Positions 45,096 through 53,912 of a stretch of DNA of 54,305 bases are shown in pieces. Source of the DNA: Lentisphaerales bacterium (GTDB lineage Bacteria > Verrucomicrobiota > Lentisphaeria > Lentisphaerales > Lentisphaeraceae); the NCBI GenBank assembly GCA_022446985.1, contig JAKVBD010000036.1:1-54305 (forward strand). Direction: 5' to 3'. Numbering within the stretch: position 1 is the first letter of the stretch; each line of letters starts with the position of its first letter. Made by a program: the position numbers and the translations under genes. A model generated the notes under the pieces. The model made no database searches. It saw only the letters and a list, made by a program, of their open reading frames with translations, and had not been told where the DNA came from.

Positions 45096-46469
45096 ATGAA
45101 AATTACAGTTTTACTTTTGATGATTTGCTCTATGCCATTGATGGCAGCAGATAAGGCTTTCAAAATTAAGGAAGAGGCTGTTTACGAGAGAAAAAGTTTT
45201 GATGCTTTTGTCGGGAGCTCGGATTTGCAAGAAGTTAAGGTTGAAGCTGATGAGTGGTCTTCATGGAAAGTAGAAGAAGCGGTGCCCCATGGAGCTGTGG
45301 TTAAAAAAGGAGATCCGCTGGTTTCTTTTCAAAAAACAAGATTAGCAGATGCACTTGAGAAGAAGCAAAGAGATTTGCGTCTGCAGCAACTGAATCTTGA
45401 GAAACAAAAAATTGCCGTTCAGCAAGTAGAATTTACAGCACGTAAAGAGTTAGAACTTGTCAGGTTGAAAGCTGAAATCGCATCTAAGGCAGAATTGCTC
45501 TATAAGACGACAGGCAGAAAGCGTTACATAGAAAACCTTGAAAATGATGTTTCAGATATGGAGAAAAATCTAAAGTACCAAATGTCTGAACTAGATCAAT
45601 TACAAAAAATGTATACTCAGGATTCTCTTAAGGAAGAGTCTGAAGAAATTGTTCTACAAAGGCAGAAAGATGCGGTAGAAAGAGCCAAGCGCTACGTGGA
45701 ATTAAGGAAGAAAGTTCGCGATGATTCTATAACACTTAAACTTCCACTTAATGATTTTAATAATCTCTACAATAACGAGAAAGCTAAGAATGCCGTTAAT
45801 AAAGCTGAAATTGATTGGCAAGCTAAAATCATGACAGAGAAAAATAAATTAGCAGATGCTGAGAAAGCTTTACAGTCAGCTTTAGAAAAGTTGGAGAAAC
45901 TCGATCAAGAGAAAAAATGGCTGAGTGTAGCAGCAGATCATGATGGTACGGCCTATGTAGCAATGTTTAATGAAGGCAAGTGGAGCTCAAAGCACAAAAA
46001 TGAGCTTAATAAAGATACGGCCGTAACAGTTGGTACGGTAATTATGACTTTAGTTGGGCAAAATCTGAATCAAGTAGAAGTTCGAGTTCCAGAAGCAGAT
46101 AAAGAACTGCTCGGAGAAGGCAGTACAGCTTATATTTCAGTGAGTGGTCGCAGATATATTTTAAAAGAACTAAGCAAGGATTCTATTGCTAAAAATGGTT
46201 CTTACAAAGTGGTCTTTGAGTTACCCGACTTTCCTAAGTATTTTGGAATGCCTGTAGAAGTGAAGTTATTTCGTAAAGTCGCAGACAAAGCTTTGACCCT
46301 TCCACTTAATTTTTTGAGATATAAAGATGAAGCTCCAGATAAGCCTTATGTTATGGTTAAAGGTAAAGACAAGCAACAAGAAGTATTTGTAATTCTTGGC
46401 GAAAGTGTTGGAGACAAAGTATTGGTGACAGAAGGCTTAAAAGCTGGCGACACTGTCATCTTGCCATGA
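45096..46469 (+). CDS. HlyD-like periplasmic adaptor protein
   Basis: 457 aa with a signal peptide (MKITVLLLMICSMPLMAA). A split biotinyl-lipoyl-like domain is visible (VEEAVPHGAVVKKGDPLVSF near 70, then AADHDGTAYVAM near 290). It brackets two long charged coiled coils (about 80-285), the usual hairpin of membrane-fusion proteins. The C-terminal beta part ends VTEGLKAGDTVILP. No inner-membrane pump or outer-membrane channel is adjacent. It overlaps the toroid protein gene by 4 bases, so the two proteins probably act together outside the cytoplasm. Partner transporter unknown. Confidence 0.75.
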   Translation: MKITVLLLMICSMPLMAADKAFKIKEEAVYERKSFDAFVGSSDLQEVKVEADEWSSWKVEEAVPHGAVVKKGDPLVSFQKTRLADALEKKQRDLRLQQLNLEKQKIAVQQVEFTARKELELVRLKAEIASKAELLYKTTGRKRYIENLENDVSDMEKNLKYQMSELDQLQKMYTQDSLKEESEEIVLQRQKDAVERAKRYVELRKKVRDDSITLKLPLNDFNNLYNNEKAKNAVNKAEIDWQAKIMTEKNKLADAEKALQSALEKLEKLDQEKKWLSVAADHDGTAYVAMFNEGKWSSKHKNELNKDTAVTVGTVIMTLVGQNLNQVEVRVPEADKELLGEGSTAYISVSGRRYILKELSKDSIAKNGSYKVVFELPDFPKYFGMPVEVKLFRKVADKALTLPLNFLRYKDEAPDKPYVMVKGKDKQQEVFVILGESVGDKVLVTEGLKAGDTVILP

Positions 46470-47548
46470 AGACTTCTTTACTTATTTTCATTACTTGTTT
46501 TCACAGTCTGGTTTTCGCTGCTCCTATTGATGATTCTATTAAGCGTGGAATACAGTTTCTTCTTGAAGAGCAGAAGCCGGATGGCTCTTGGGGGGGAGCA
46601 ACAAGGACGAAACATCTAAATATCTATGCACCTGGAGCCAGAGCACATTTGGCATTTAAAAATGCAACTACAGCTCTTTGCTTAACTGCTCTTAAAAAAT
46701 CTTTGTCGAAGGACTCTGCAGTTCAGAGCGCAGTTGCTAGAGGTTATGAATACTTAGTGAAGACTGCAGATGAGGTGAAAAGAGTCGATGGTCGCTGGAT
46801 TGGCAACGTATGGACCCATGCTTTTACAATTCAGGCATTGCTACTCTATGAAGATAGAACAGACAAAATGGATCTCATTATAAAAAAACAGTTGGGACTT
46901 TTGAAAAGTTATCAGGGCCTTGATGGTGGTTGGGGCTATTATGACTTTAAAGCTCAAACTCTGAAACCATCTGGCAGTTCAGTGTCCTTTCTGACCGGGA
47001 CAGTTTTAATTATTTTGAAAAAGGCAGAGCAGAGCGGTTTTGAGATAGATCAAACCATGTTGGATAAATCCTTACGGTTTCTAGCTTCTCAGAGGAAGCC
47101 GGATAACTCTTTTTTATATAGTAATGATTTCAAGTATCATACAAACATTCATATCAATAAAAAAATCGGTAGCCTCGCCAGAAGTCAGTCATCTTTAAGA
47201 GGACTTTATGATTGGCAGTACGATGATGTTAAAGCCAAAGAAGTCGCAGAATGGGTGAATTTTATAATCAAGAGAAATATGTGGCTGGATATGGCACGGA
47301 AGAGACCTGTTCCTCATGAATCATGGAACCAGATAGCTTCTTATTTTTACTATTATGGCATGTATCACGCAGCGGATAATTTAGTTCATTGTTCAGATAA
47401 AAGACAAGAGTACTCTGAAAAGTTAGCCCAAATTATTATTGATAGACAGGAGAAGGGCGGGGCCTGGTTCGACTTTCCTCTTTATGACTATGGCCATTGT
47501 TACGGGACTGCTTACGCAATCTTAGCTTTATCTGCCTGTAGAATCTAA
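46466..47548 (+). CDS. Secreted squalene-cyclase-like toroid protein
   Basis: 360 aa with a short signal peptide (MKTSLLIFITCFHSLVFA). Prenyltransferase/squalene-oxidase repeats are visible: FLLEEQKPDGSWGGA near 24, LLKSYQGLDGGWGYY near 150, and RQEKGGAWFDFPLYDYGHC near 335. The fold is an alpha/alpha toroid. The DXDD acid motif of hopene cyclases is absent, so cyclase activity is unlikely; a binding or structural role is more probable. Many such proteins occur in Planctomycetes and Lentisphaerae. ATGA overlap with the adaptor gene indicates coupled translation. Confidence 0.75.
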   Translation: MKTSLLIFITCFHSLVFAAPIDDSIKRGIQFLLEEQKPDGSWGGATRTKHLNIYAPGARAHLAFKNATTALCLTALKKSLSKDSAVQSAVARGYEYLVKTADEVKRVDGRWIGNVWTHAFTIQALLLYEDRTDKMDLIIKKQLGLLKSYQGLDGGWGYYDFKAQTLKPSGSSVSFLTGTVLIILKKAEQSGFEIDQTMLDKSLRFLASQRKPDNSFLYSNDFKYHTNIHINKKIGSLARSQSSLRGLYDWQYDDVKAKEVAEWVNFIIKRNMWLDMARKRPVPHESWNQIASYFYYYGMYHAADNLVHCSDKRQEYSEKLAQIIIDRQEKGGAWFDFPLYDYGHCYGTAYAILALSACRI

Positions 47549-48459
47549 AAGTCAGTTTCCTTAGGCTGCTGTTGTTCTGCTGCATTAACAGCGACAGCTT
47601 TCATAAACAGGGCTATGTGAACTATAGAGAGCAATATAGTGGTAAAGATTCCCGGTGTAGTTATGAAGTAGTAGTATACGCCATAGACAACCAGTACAGG
47701 GATGTAAGTCAGAATACATAATCTCATAAGTTTACTAAAGCTACTGACAGCCTGGGTTCTACGCATCATAAAGAAAATTATAACAGATATAACAACGGCC
47801 TTAACAGCTTCCTGAAGGAAGGTCGAGATCACAATGATTATAAAAGTAAAAAAGAATGCCTGTTCTATACTTTTATCAAACAGAGTTTGTAGCTGCTGAC
47901 CGGTATAACTGTTTTGGGCTTCTGCCGTAGGAGAACTGAGCATAGCTTTAAAATAAATTCCCATCTGCTTGATGAAAAGTGGGAAGCTGGCAGTTTCAGT
48001 TTCGAATGGTTCGATAAATATTTTTTGAACTTCGTTATGGGTTCCGCCTAAAAGTGGGAATAGGAAATTGGTGACAAAAATACCATTTTTCGTGATGATG
48101 CAAGGAAATTCAGTAAACGCTCCTTTAATCGATTCGTCCTGAATAGTGTCATTGGTATTGATGAAAATTGCGGGTTTCTTTGTTAGCGGGTGGTAAATTT
48201 TGTGAGGTTCTTGTGCAGCAAACTTAAAGAAGCCATCTTCAAAAGAGACATTTGGTAATGACGAAAGCACCGGTTGATAGACTTCTGAATAGACCGCTTT
48301 TATGTGTTTAGACCAAGAGTATCCTGAGAAAAGGGAAATATATATACATATTCCTAGTAAGAGTAAAAGACCATTGCCTTTCCAGTTTTTGCCTACATAG
48401 AGCATGGCATCGCGGCTATAAAACTTCGTAAGAATCTGAGCGAGAGGCATTTTTTTCAT
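47545..48459 (-). CDS. DUF1189-like membrane protein
   Basis: 304 aa. One N-terminal membrane helix (GLLLLLGICIYISLFSG) is followed by an extracytoplasmic domain of about 150 residues, then three or four helices at the C-terminus. The layout, with FPCIITKNGIF in the middle domain, resembles DUF1189 proteins; the match is by pattern only. Its stop overlaps the convergent toroid-protein stop by 4 bases. It follows the short LOG gene by one base and is probably in one operon with it and rsmB. Function unknown. Confidence 0.5.
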   Translation of the reverse strand: MKKMPLAQILTKFYSRDAMLYVGKNWKGNGLLLLLGICIYISLFSGYSWSKHIKAVYSEVYQPVLSSLPNVSFEDGFFKFAAQEPHKIYHPLTKKPAIFINTNDTIQDESIKGAFTEFPCIITKNGIFVTNFLFPLLGGTHNEVQKIFIEPFETETASFPLFIKQMGIYFKAMLSSPTAEAQNSYTGQQLQTLFDKSIEQAFFFTFIIIVISTFLQEAVKAVVISVIIFFMMRRTQAVSSFSKLMRLCILTYIPVLVVYGVYYYFITTPGIFTTILLSIVHIALFMKAVAVNAAEQQQPKETDF

Positions 48460-48460
48460 A

Positions 48461-49036
48461 TTATTTTACAGCAGCGCTATCCAGTGGGTTATCTATTTCT
48501 TTATAGTTCTTCAGGGCGCTTAATATTTCTTCTGGTTGCTTAATTTCAATCCACAAATTGTCATGTGTGTCATTCATAAACTTTTCTTCAATAGAAAGTT
48601 TTAATTGTTTGATGAGATGATCATAGTAACCATCTGTATTGAGTAAGATGGCCGGTCCTTTAAAAAGACCGAGGCGACGCCAGGTAATAGCTTCGAGGAT
48701 TTCTTCAAATGTTCCACAGCCACCAGCTAGAGCGACTACGGCATCGGCCATATCCATCATCATATCTTTGCGTTCGTGCATACTGGCAACATTAACCATA
48801 GTGGCTTCTTTATGAGCCCATTCCAGTTCTTCCATAAAGCCGGGGATAATACCGGTAATTTGACCGCCTTCTTCAAGAACTGTATCTGCTAACGTTCCCA
48901 TTAGGCCGATAGAACCGCCACCATAGATGACTTCAAAGTCATTGTGAACTAAAACTCTGGCAATCTCTCTGGCAGTTTCTTTATATTTCTCGTCGACTTT
49001 TTTACTGGAACCGCAATAAACACAGACTTTTTTCAT
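48461..49036 (-). CDS. LOG family protein, short form
   Basis: 191 aa from ATG 49036 (an upstream TTG at 49051 would add five residues; GAGGGA sits just before the ATG). Canonical TIGR00730-type: VCVYCGSSKKVDEKY at the start, YGGGSIGLMGTLAD, ITGIIPGFM and AGGCGTFEEILEAITW, in which the PGG motif is AGG. Predicted phosphoribohydrolase of nucleoside 5'-monophosphates. It follows rsmB by 11 bases. A longer paralog lies 4 kb away on the other strand. Confidence 0.88.
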   Translation of the reverse strand: MKKVCVYCGSSKKVDEKYKETAREIARVLVHNDFEVIYGGGSIGLMGTLADTVLEEGGQITGIIPGFMEELEWAHKEATMVNVASMHERKDMMMDMADAVVALAGGCGTFEEILEAITWRRLGLFKGPAILLNTDGYYDHLIKQLKLSIEEKFMNDTHDNLWIEIKQPEEILSALKNYKEIDNPLDSAAVK

Positions 49037-49047
49037 CTCAAATTCCC

Positions 49048-50292
49048 TCAAGTATTTTTAATCAGACAGGCAGCAAAAGCGCCGTCGTGTTCTGCACATG
49101 GGTACAAAGTATTTTGTTCTTGAAGAGTAAATACAGGGTGTGACTCAAGAAATTCTTTGACGACATCTTCATTTTCTTCAGGATCTATACTGCATGTACT
49201 ATAGATGAGCCTTCCACCTTTTTTAATTAATCTTGCCGAAGCTTTAAGAATTGATTTTTGAGTTTCGATTATCTCGAGCATTTTCTTACGAGTGAAACTC
49301 CAGCGGACATCGGTCTTGCGGCGCATGACGCCAGTGTTAGAGCAGGGGACATCCAGTAAAATGCCATCGAAAGTTTCATCTTCAAAGTCCGGATTGGCAG
49401 CATCGCCTACCTGAATTTTTGCAAAAGAGTAATCTTTGAGGTTTTCTTCTACTGTTCCAAGCCTTTTGGGGGATAAGTCACAAGAGTAAAGTTCACCTTC
49501 ATTTTGCATCTTTTCGGCTATGAGTAAAGATTTGCCACCGGGAGCTGCACATAAATCACCGATAACTTCGCCTGGTTTTGGAGCCAGGTATTTAAGTGAC
49601 ATGGTTGGGGCAGGGTCTTGAACGTAAAAACGGCCGTTATTTTTCTTGAGAAAGTCTTTTGCTTTGGTGACTTTAAAGTATTGCCAATCAGTATCGAGTT
49701 TGGTGAACTCAAGTTCTTTTAGTTCACTCTTAAATTCATCTTTCTGAACTTCTGCGTTCAATCTCATTCTGGCTGTCATAGAGGCAGGTTTAACTAAAAG
49801 CTTCGACCATTCCTGAATTTGTTCTTCAGAAAAGTGTCGTTTCCATTGTTTAACTATTTCTGGACTGAGGTTCAGTTCGATATTTTTCGGGCCCGTTAGA
49901 TCATCATTTTGAATGACAGTTCTTAAGACTTTATTTACGTAGCCGGCATCAAACTTATTGAAGCGCTTTTTACAGTAGCGGACTGCTGTATCGCAGATTA
50001 GGGCATCTGGTAACTGGTCGTCAAAAATCAATTGAGCAATTGGAATTCTTAAAAGCTTACGAATCCTGCCGCGTGGAGATTTTGTGCTGCATTTACTAAT
50101 TAACCAGTCGATTTTGTCTCTATAGCGAAAGACGTTTCGACATACATGGGCGGCCATATCTGTGACCTCATCGTTCATCTCAGCTCTTAACTGGTTGAGT
50201 AAAAGGTCAAAGTTAGGAGTTTCCTCCCATTTATTCAAGAGAACAAAAGCGGTCTCGATAACATGATCTGGCGTACTTAGGTGATTATTCAT
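49048..50292 (-). CDS. rsmB: 16S rRNA m5C967 methyltransferase-like protein
   Basis: 414 aa. The N-terminal 140 residues form a NusB-like RNA-binding helical domain. The C-terminal methyltransferase has the SAM motif GDLCAAPGGKSLLIAE, the catalytic pair of cysteines in DVPCSNTGVMRR and STCSIDPEEN, and the RNA-binding PUA-like link between. It transfers methyl to C5 of a cytosine in 16S rRNA. The domain layout fits RsmB (Sun/RsmF superfamily). It heads the operon with a LOG protein and a DUF1189-like protein, and is divergent from the ApbE-fusion gene. Confidence 0.88.
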   Translation of the reverse strand: MNNHLSTPDHVIETAFVLLNKWEETPNFDLLLNQLRAEMNDEVTDMAAHVCRNVFRYRDKIDWLISKCSTKSPRGRIRKLLRIPIAQLIFDDQLPDALICDTAVRYCKKRFNKFDAGYVNKVLRTVIQNDDLTGPKNIELNLSPEIVKQWKRHFSEEQIQEWSKLLVKPASMTARMRLNAEVQKDEFKSELKELEFTKLDTDWQYFKVTKAKDFLKKNNGRFYVQDPAPTMSLKYLAPKPGEVIGDLCAAPGGKSLLIAEKMQNEGELYSCDLSPKRLGTVEENLKDYSFAKIQVGDAANPDFEDETFDGILLDVPCSNTGVMRRKTDVRWSFTRKKMLEIIETQKSILKASARLIKKGGRLIYSTCSIDPEENEDVVKEFLESHPVFTLQEQNTLYPCAEHDGAFAACLIKNT

Positions 50293-50363
50293 TCAATATT
50301 GAAAATGTTCATTCAGCAATTAGTTTCGGGCAGAACAACCTTAGTGTAATCTTAGAAAAATCA

Positions 50364-52025
50364 ATGACCCTTACTTTATTTTATTCCTTTCTTGCCGGAT
50401 TTAGCGAACTTTTTGGATTATTACCCAGTCGTGTTTGGGAAGTACTCGGTAAAGCGGCTAAATTGTATTCCCCTATATTCAATACAGCAGTATTTGCAGG
50501 TACTCTAAATGGTGTGATCCTTTATCTTATGGGGCAGAAAACTAAATTTAAAGAGTGTTTGCCTCTGTTGCCATACGGTCTGCTGGGTGTTTTCTCCATT
50601 TATTTTCTAGATCAATCAAGTTTCAAAATTGGCCTTCGGTCAGGTGGGTTCATCATTTTAGCATTTACTGCGTGCTTTTATATGTTGAAATCGAGTCATG
50701 CTGCTGTATTGGAAAATAAAAAGATCTGGGGTGTAGCAGCGGTATTAATGGCAGTTCCTTACATCCCTGTAGGATTATGTCTTTTGACACTTGTCTCCTT
50801 TGATTTTAAAGCGGGACGAAAAGTTTTGCGCAATTGGTTGGCAATGCAAATCCCCATGTTGCTCTTTGTTATTTTTCGGCAGGCCATGGAAATTTCTTCT
50901 GTTGATAAAGTAGGAGGTTTAGAAATTAGCTCAGCTTACTTGCTTAGCTGTGCTGGCAGCTTTCTAGGTCTGAGGCTCACACTGAAATTAATCTTGAATA
51001 AGAAACAAGATTGGTTAAAGCATGTTTTGGCGGCAGTCGGTTGCTTGATTCTGTATATGACTTCCAGATTTGGCGATGTGACTGTACACGAGCAATTATA
51101 TGCTATTCAATTCTCATCGATGGGAACAGCTTGTGAAGTCACAGTTTGGCATGAATCAAAATCTACTGCAGAAGAAGCTCTTAAAGATTCTAAGAAATTA
51201 TTTGACCATATAGAAGCAACCCTAAGCACATATAGTAATGATAGTGAGATAACAGCTTTAAACGAAAAGGCTCACATTGAGGCACATAAATGCGGCCAGA
51301 TACTTTGGCAGAATCTAATGATTGCTGAAGCTGGTTGGAAAGCCAGTAATGGTGCATTTGATGTGACGATTGGGCCACTTGTAAAGCTTTGGGGTATTAA
51401 GGGCAAACGGCAAGAACTTCCAAGTCAGCAGGAAATTGCTGATGCTAAAGAACTGGTTGGTTTTGATAAATTGATTATTGACCACAAGAAGAGAACTGTA
51501 AAACTTCCAAAAGATGGGTTTAAGATTGACTTCGGTGGTCTGACTAAAGGCTGGGCAGTAGACCAGGTCAGGGATTTACTTTATTCCAAAGGCATTACCA
51601 AGGGGCTTATCAACCTTGGAGGAAATATCTATTGTCTCAAAGAGGCGCCCCCTAACAAGGAGTCTTATAAGATAGGCATAAAAAATCCGCTTAAACCTGC
51701 TGAACTTTCTATGAAGCTGCCATTACTGGGGCAAGGTGTTGCAACTAGCGGGAATTATGAACAGTTTATCATGATTGAAGGTAAGCGCTACACTCACATT
51801 ATCGACCCGAGAACCGGGATGCCGGTAGATGCCGCAGATGGTGTGACGGTTATTTCTGCTTCTGCAACATGGTGTGATGTTCTGTCAACGGCCTTCTTTA
51901 TCGAGGGGGAAATGCTTATAGAGAAGATTAGTTCAGAGAATCCTGGTGTAAATGTTTGGTTCCTGAAAAAGGAACACCAATCAGGCGAAGTCATTAGCAA
52001 GCATTTTGGGCCGGTTTGGCCATAA
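50364..52025 (+). CDS. UppP-like membrane domain fused to ApbE
   Basis: 553 aa. Residues 1-235 form about seven helices whose order and spacing match undecaprenyl-diphosphatase UppP. FLAGFSELFGLLPS corresponds to its EGLTEFLPVSS segment, and WLAMQIPMLLFVIFRQAMEI to its FSFLLAVP segment. The key catalytic features are lost: the first Glu is Ala, and the SRSG arginine motif is replaced by PVGL. Residues 245-553 are a full ApbE (FAD:protein FMN transferase): GAFDVTIGPLVKLWG, FKIDFGGLTKGWAVDQV, LINLGGNIYCL, THIIDPRTGMPV and DVLSTAFFIEG. The ApbE part would lie on the periplasmic face and flavinylate a protein. No Rnf/Nqr-type target is in the window. The downstream phosphatase-cytochrome gene starts 14 bases later. 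Confidence 0.85.
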   Translation: MTLTLFYSFLAGFSELFGLLPSRVWEVLGKAAKLYSPIFNTAVFAGTLNGVILYLMGQKTKFKECLPLLPYGLLGVFSIYFLDQSSFKIGLRSGGFIILAFTACFYMLKSSHAAVLENKKIWGVAAVLMAVPYIPVGLCLLTLVSFDFKAGRKVLRNWLAMQIPMLLFVIFRQAMEISSVDKVGGLEISSAYLLSCAGSFLGLRLTLKLILNKKQDWLKHVLAAVGCLILYMTSRFGDVTVHEQLYAIQFSSMGTACEVTVWHESKSTAEEALKDSKKLFDHIEATLSTYSNDSEITALNEKAHIEAHKCGQILWQNLMIAEAGWKASNGAFDVTIGPLVKLWGIKGKRQELPSQQEIADAKELVGFDKLIIDHKKRTVKLPKDGFKIDFGGLTKGWAVDQVRDLLYSKGITKGLINLGGNIYCLKEAPPNKESYKIGIKNPLKPAELSMKLPLLGQGVATSGNYEQFIMIEGKRYTHIIDPRTGMPVDAADGVTVISASATWCDVLSTAFFIEGEMLIEKISSENPGVNVWFLKKEHQSGEVISKHFGPVWP

Positions 52026-52039
52026 GGGGAATATCAGCT

Positions 52040-52915
52040 TTGAAATTTTTGCAGTTACTGATCGTAGGAGTTTGTCTGTTATTCACTACTAGCGCCAAAG
52101 ACCTGAATTTAAAGGTAGAACAGTCAGACACATTTGAAGTATTAATTCGAGTGAGTGCGAAGGTTTATTCTGGTTCTCAGCCTGATTCAGAGAGTGCTTT
52201 TCAGGAATTAAAGAAGTTGGGTGTGACGACAATAGTTTCTGTCGATGGAGCCAAGCCGAATACTAAAATGGCTGAGCGTTATGGCTTGCGTTATATACAC
52301 ATACCTATCGGTTATGGTGAGCTGGAAGAGAATGATTCTTTATCATTAGCTCATGTGGCAAAGCTGGACGAGGTTTTATTTGTTCATTGTCATCATGGTA
52401 AACATAGAGGCCCAGCAGCAGTTGCTGTTATAATGATTGATAAAGGCTCTTGCACAAACGAAGAAGCTTTACAGATACTACACAAAGCAGGCACAGGTAA
52501 GGCTTATAAAGGTCTCTGGGAATCTGTCAGGAGTAAGAAGAAAACTCCCCAAGATCAGAGATTACCCAAGTTAGTCCCTATTGCAAAAGTTGAGTCTATT
52601 ACAGAGTCTATGGCGGCGATAGACCGCATCTACGATGAGCTCAAAGCCTCATCTGCAATCTCCTGGGAAGTACCAGAAGGGAAACCGGACTTCAGTGCAT
52701 CTCAACAGGCCTTAATCTTAAAGGAGGCTCTTAGAGAATCTGGTAGATTATTAAATAATGACGATGCCAAATTTCGTAGTTTCTTTCATGCCAGTGAGGC
52801 AATCGCAGGAAAACTTCAATCTGCGTTGAAGAATAATGATTTGAAGGATGCATCTATACTTTTGCAGCACCTTAAAAAAACTTGTGTCGATTGTCACAAA
52901 AAGTATCGTGACTAG
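52040..52915 (+). CDS. Secreted tyrosine-phosphatase/cytochrome c' fusion
   Basis: About 291 aa. I place the start at TTG 52040: AGGGGA lies 9 bases before it and the protein then opens MKFLQLLIVGVCLLFTTSA, a signal peptide. An earlier TTG at 52016 overlaps the ApbE gene. The first domain is a dual-specificity-type phosphatase with the signature VHCHHGKHRG (CX5R). After a linker, residues about 190-291 form a helical cytochrome c' domain ending TCVDCHKKYRD, the CXXCH heme site placed at the very end as in cytochrome c'. The heme would be attached in the periplasm. The coupling of a Cys-dependent phosphatase to a heme domain suggests redox or gas control; this is inference. Confidence 0.82.
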   Translation: MKFLQLLIVGVCLLFTTSAKDLNLKVEQSDTFEVLIRVSAKVYSGSQPDSESAFQELKKLGVTTIVSVDGAKPNTKMAERYGLRYIHIPIGYGELEENDSLSLAHVAKLDEVLFVHCHHGKHRGPAAVAVIMIDKGSCTNEEALQILHKAGTGKAYKGLWESVRSKKKTPQDQRLPKLVPIAKVESITESMAAIDRIYDELKASSAISWEVPEGKPDFSASQQALILKEALRESGRLLNNDDAKFRSFFHASEAIAGKLQSALKNNDLKDASILLQHLKKTCVDCHKKYRD

Positions 52916-53023
52916 GCAAGGGTTAATTGTACTGGTTTTCCGTGGTAATAATCTTTTTAAAAGCTAATTTGGATTAGCGAATTAACAGGACAAGAGAAGA
53001 GGGTGATTCAGCCAATATAATTT

Positions 53024-53590
53024 ATGGATATTTTAACTTTTATTTCAAATATAGTAAGTGCCGTTATCTGGCCTTTGATTACCTTGATTCTTGTTAAGCA
53101 GTTTAACGATCCCCTTGCTGAGTTGATCTTAAGAATATCGAAAATTAAGCACAAAGACACAGTTTTGGATTTCGATAAGAAAATGGATGAGTTAAAGGTT
53201 GAAGCTCAGGCTGAGGGCTTAGCGAGTTCAGTTCAAAAGAAAGAAAGTTTAGTGGAGAAAGAGCGAGAGTTGAACACTGTCGCCAGTATAGCTCCAAGTG
53301 CGGCAATCATGGAAACATGGACTGAGGTTGAAGGTGCTGTCATAAAACTTGTTCTAAGTAAAGGTATTTGTTATGAAGCAGACGGCGCCGCACCTTATCT
53401 GGCTCTACAAAACTTGCTTCTTCACCATAGATTGCTGGAAAATAAAAAGATCAAAATCTATTCAGACCTTAGAAAACTTAGAAATAAGGTCGCTCATGCT
53501 GCAGATTATGAAGTGAATGAAGATCAAGCCGCAGAGTATATCAGCATAGCGATGAATCTTGTAGAAATTATTGAAACTCAGAAGATTTAG
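53024..53590 (+). CDS. Hypothetical protein, one TM helix plus coiled coil
   Basis: 188 aa. One N-terminal helix (ISNIVSAVIWPLITLILV) is followed by a charged coiled-coil stretch (about 45-90). A helical C-terminal domain ends with LRKLRNKVAHAADYE, a motif found in DUF4145-like and other HEPN-like helical proteins. It follows the phosphatase-cytochrome gene by 108 bases on the same strand, with no terminator recognised between them. Function unknown. Confidence 0.6.
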   Translation: MDILTFISNIVSAVIWPLITLILVKQFNDPLAELILRISKIKHKDTVLDFDKKMDELKVEAQAEGLASSVQKKESLVEKERELNTVASIAPSAAIMETWTEVEGAVIKLVLSKGICYEADGAAPYLALQNLLLHHRLLENKKIKIYSDLRKLRNKVAHAADYEVNEDQAAEYISIAMNLVEIIETQKI

Positions 53591-53670
53591 AAATCTTTAA
53601 AAGAATTGTGTACTGATTCATCAATTACTTTGCAAAAGCAACTTCTATTTGACTATTGGTTACCATCGGC

Positions 53671-53702
53671 GGATTAGATAAATTCATGAATTTATCTAAT
53701 CC
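53671..53702. repeat. 32-bp perfect palindrome
   Basis: Half-site GGATTAGATAAATTCA (53671-53686) is followed directly by its exact reverse complement. There is no loop and no T-tract, and it lies 80 bases after a gene stop. It could fold into a cruciform. It may be a repeat element, an end of the decayed ISL3 element downstream, or an atypical terminator. The remaining 53591-53912 stretch contains nothing else I can name. Confidence 0.6.
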
Positions 53703-53912
53703 CCTTCATCAATTAATAGACACTTTCGTATTTAGCGGGCGTAAAATATATACTATCGCCTTTGCTCAAGAGATATTTCAGCGTAAAGCCACTTCGCTAT
53801 TTATATGATGTATCTCTTGATCTTCAGTTGATTTACTTGTGTAATGCTTCACCTAGTAGGATGAATCCGTTGGATTTCGGTTTATTTTTCTTCTATAAAA
53901 ATACGAGATAAA

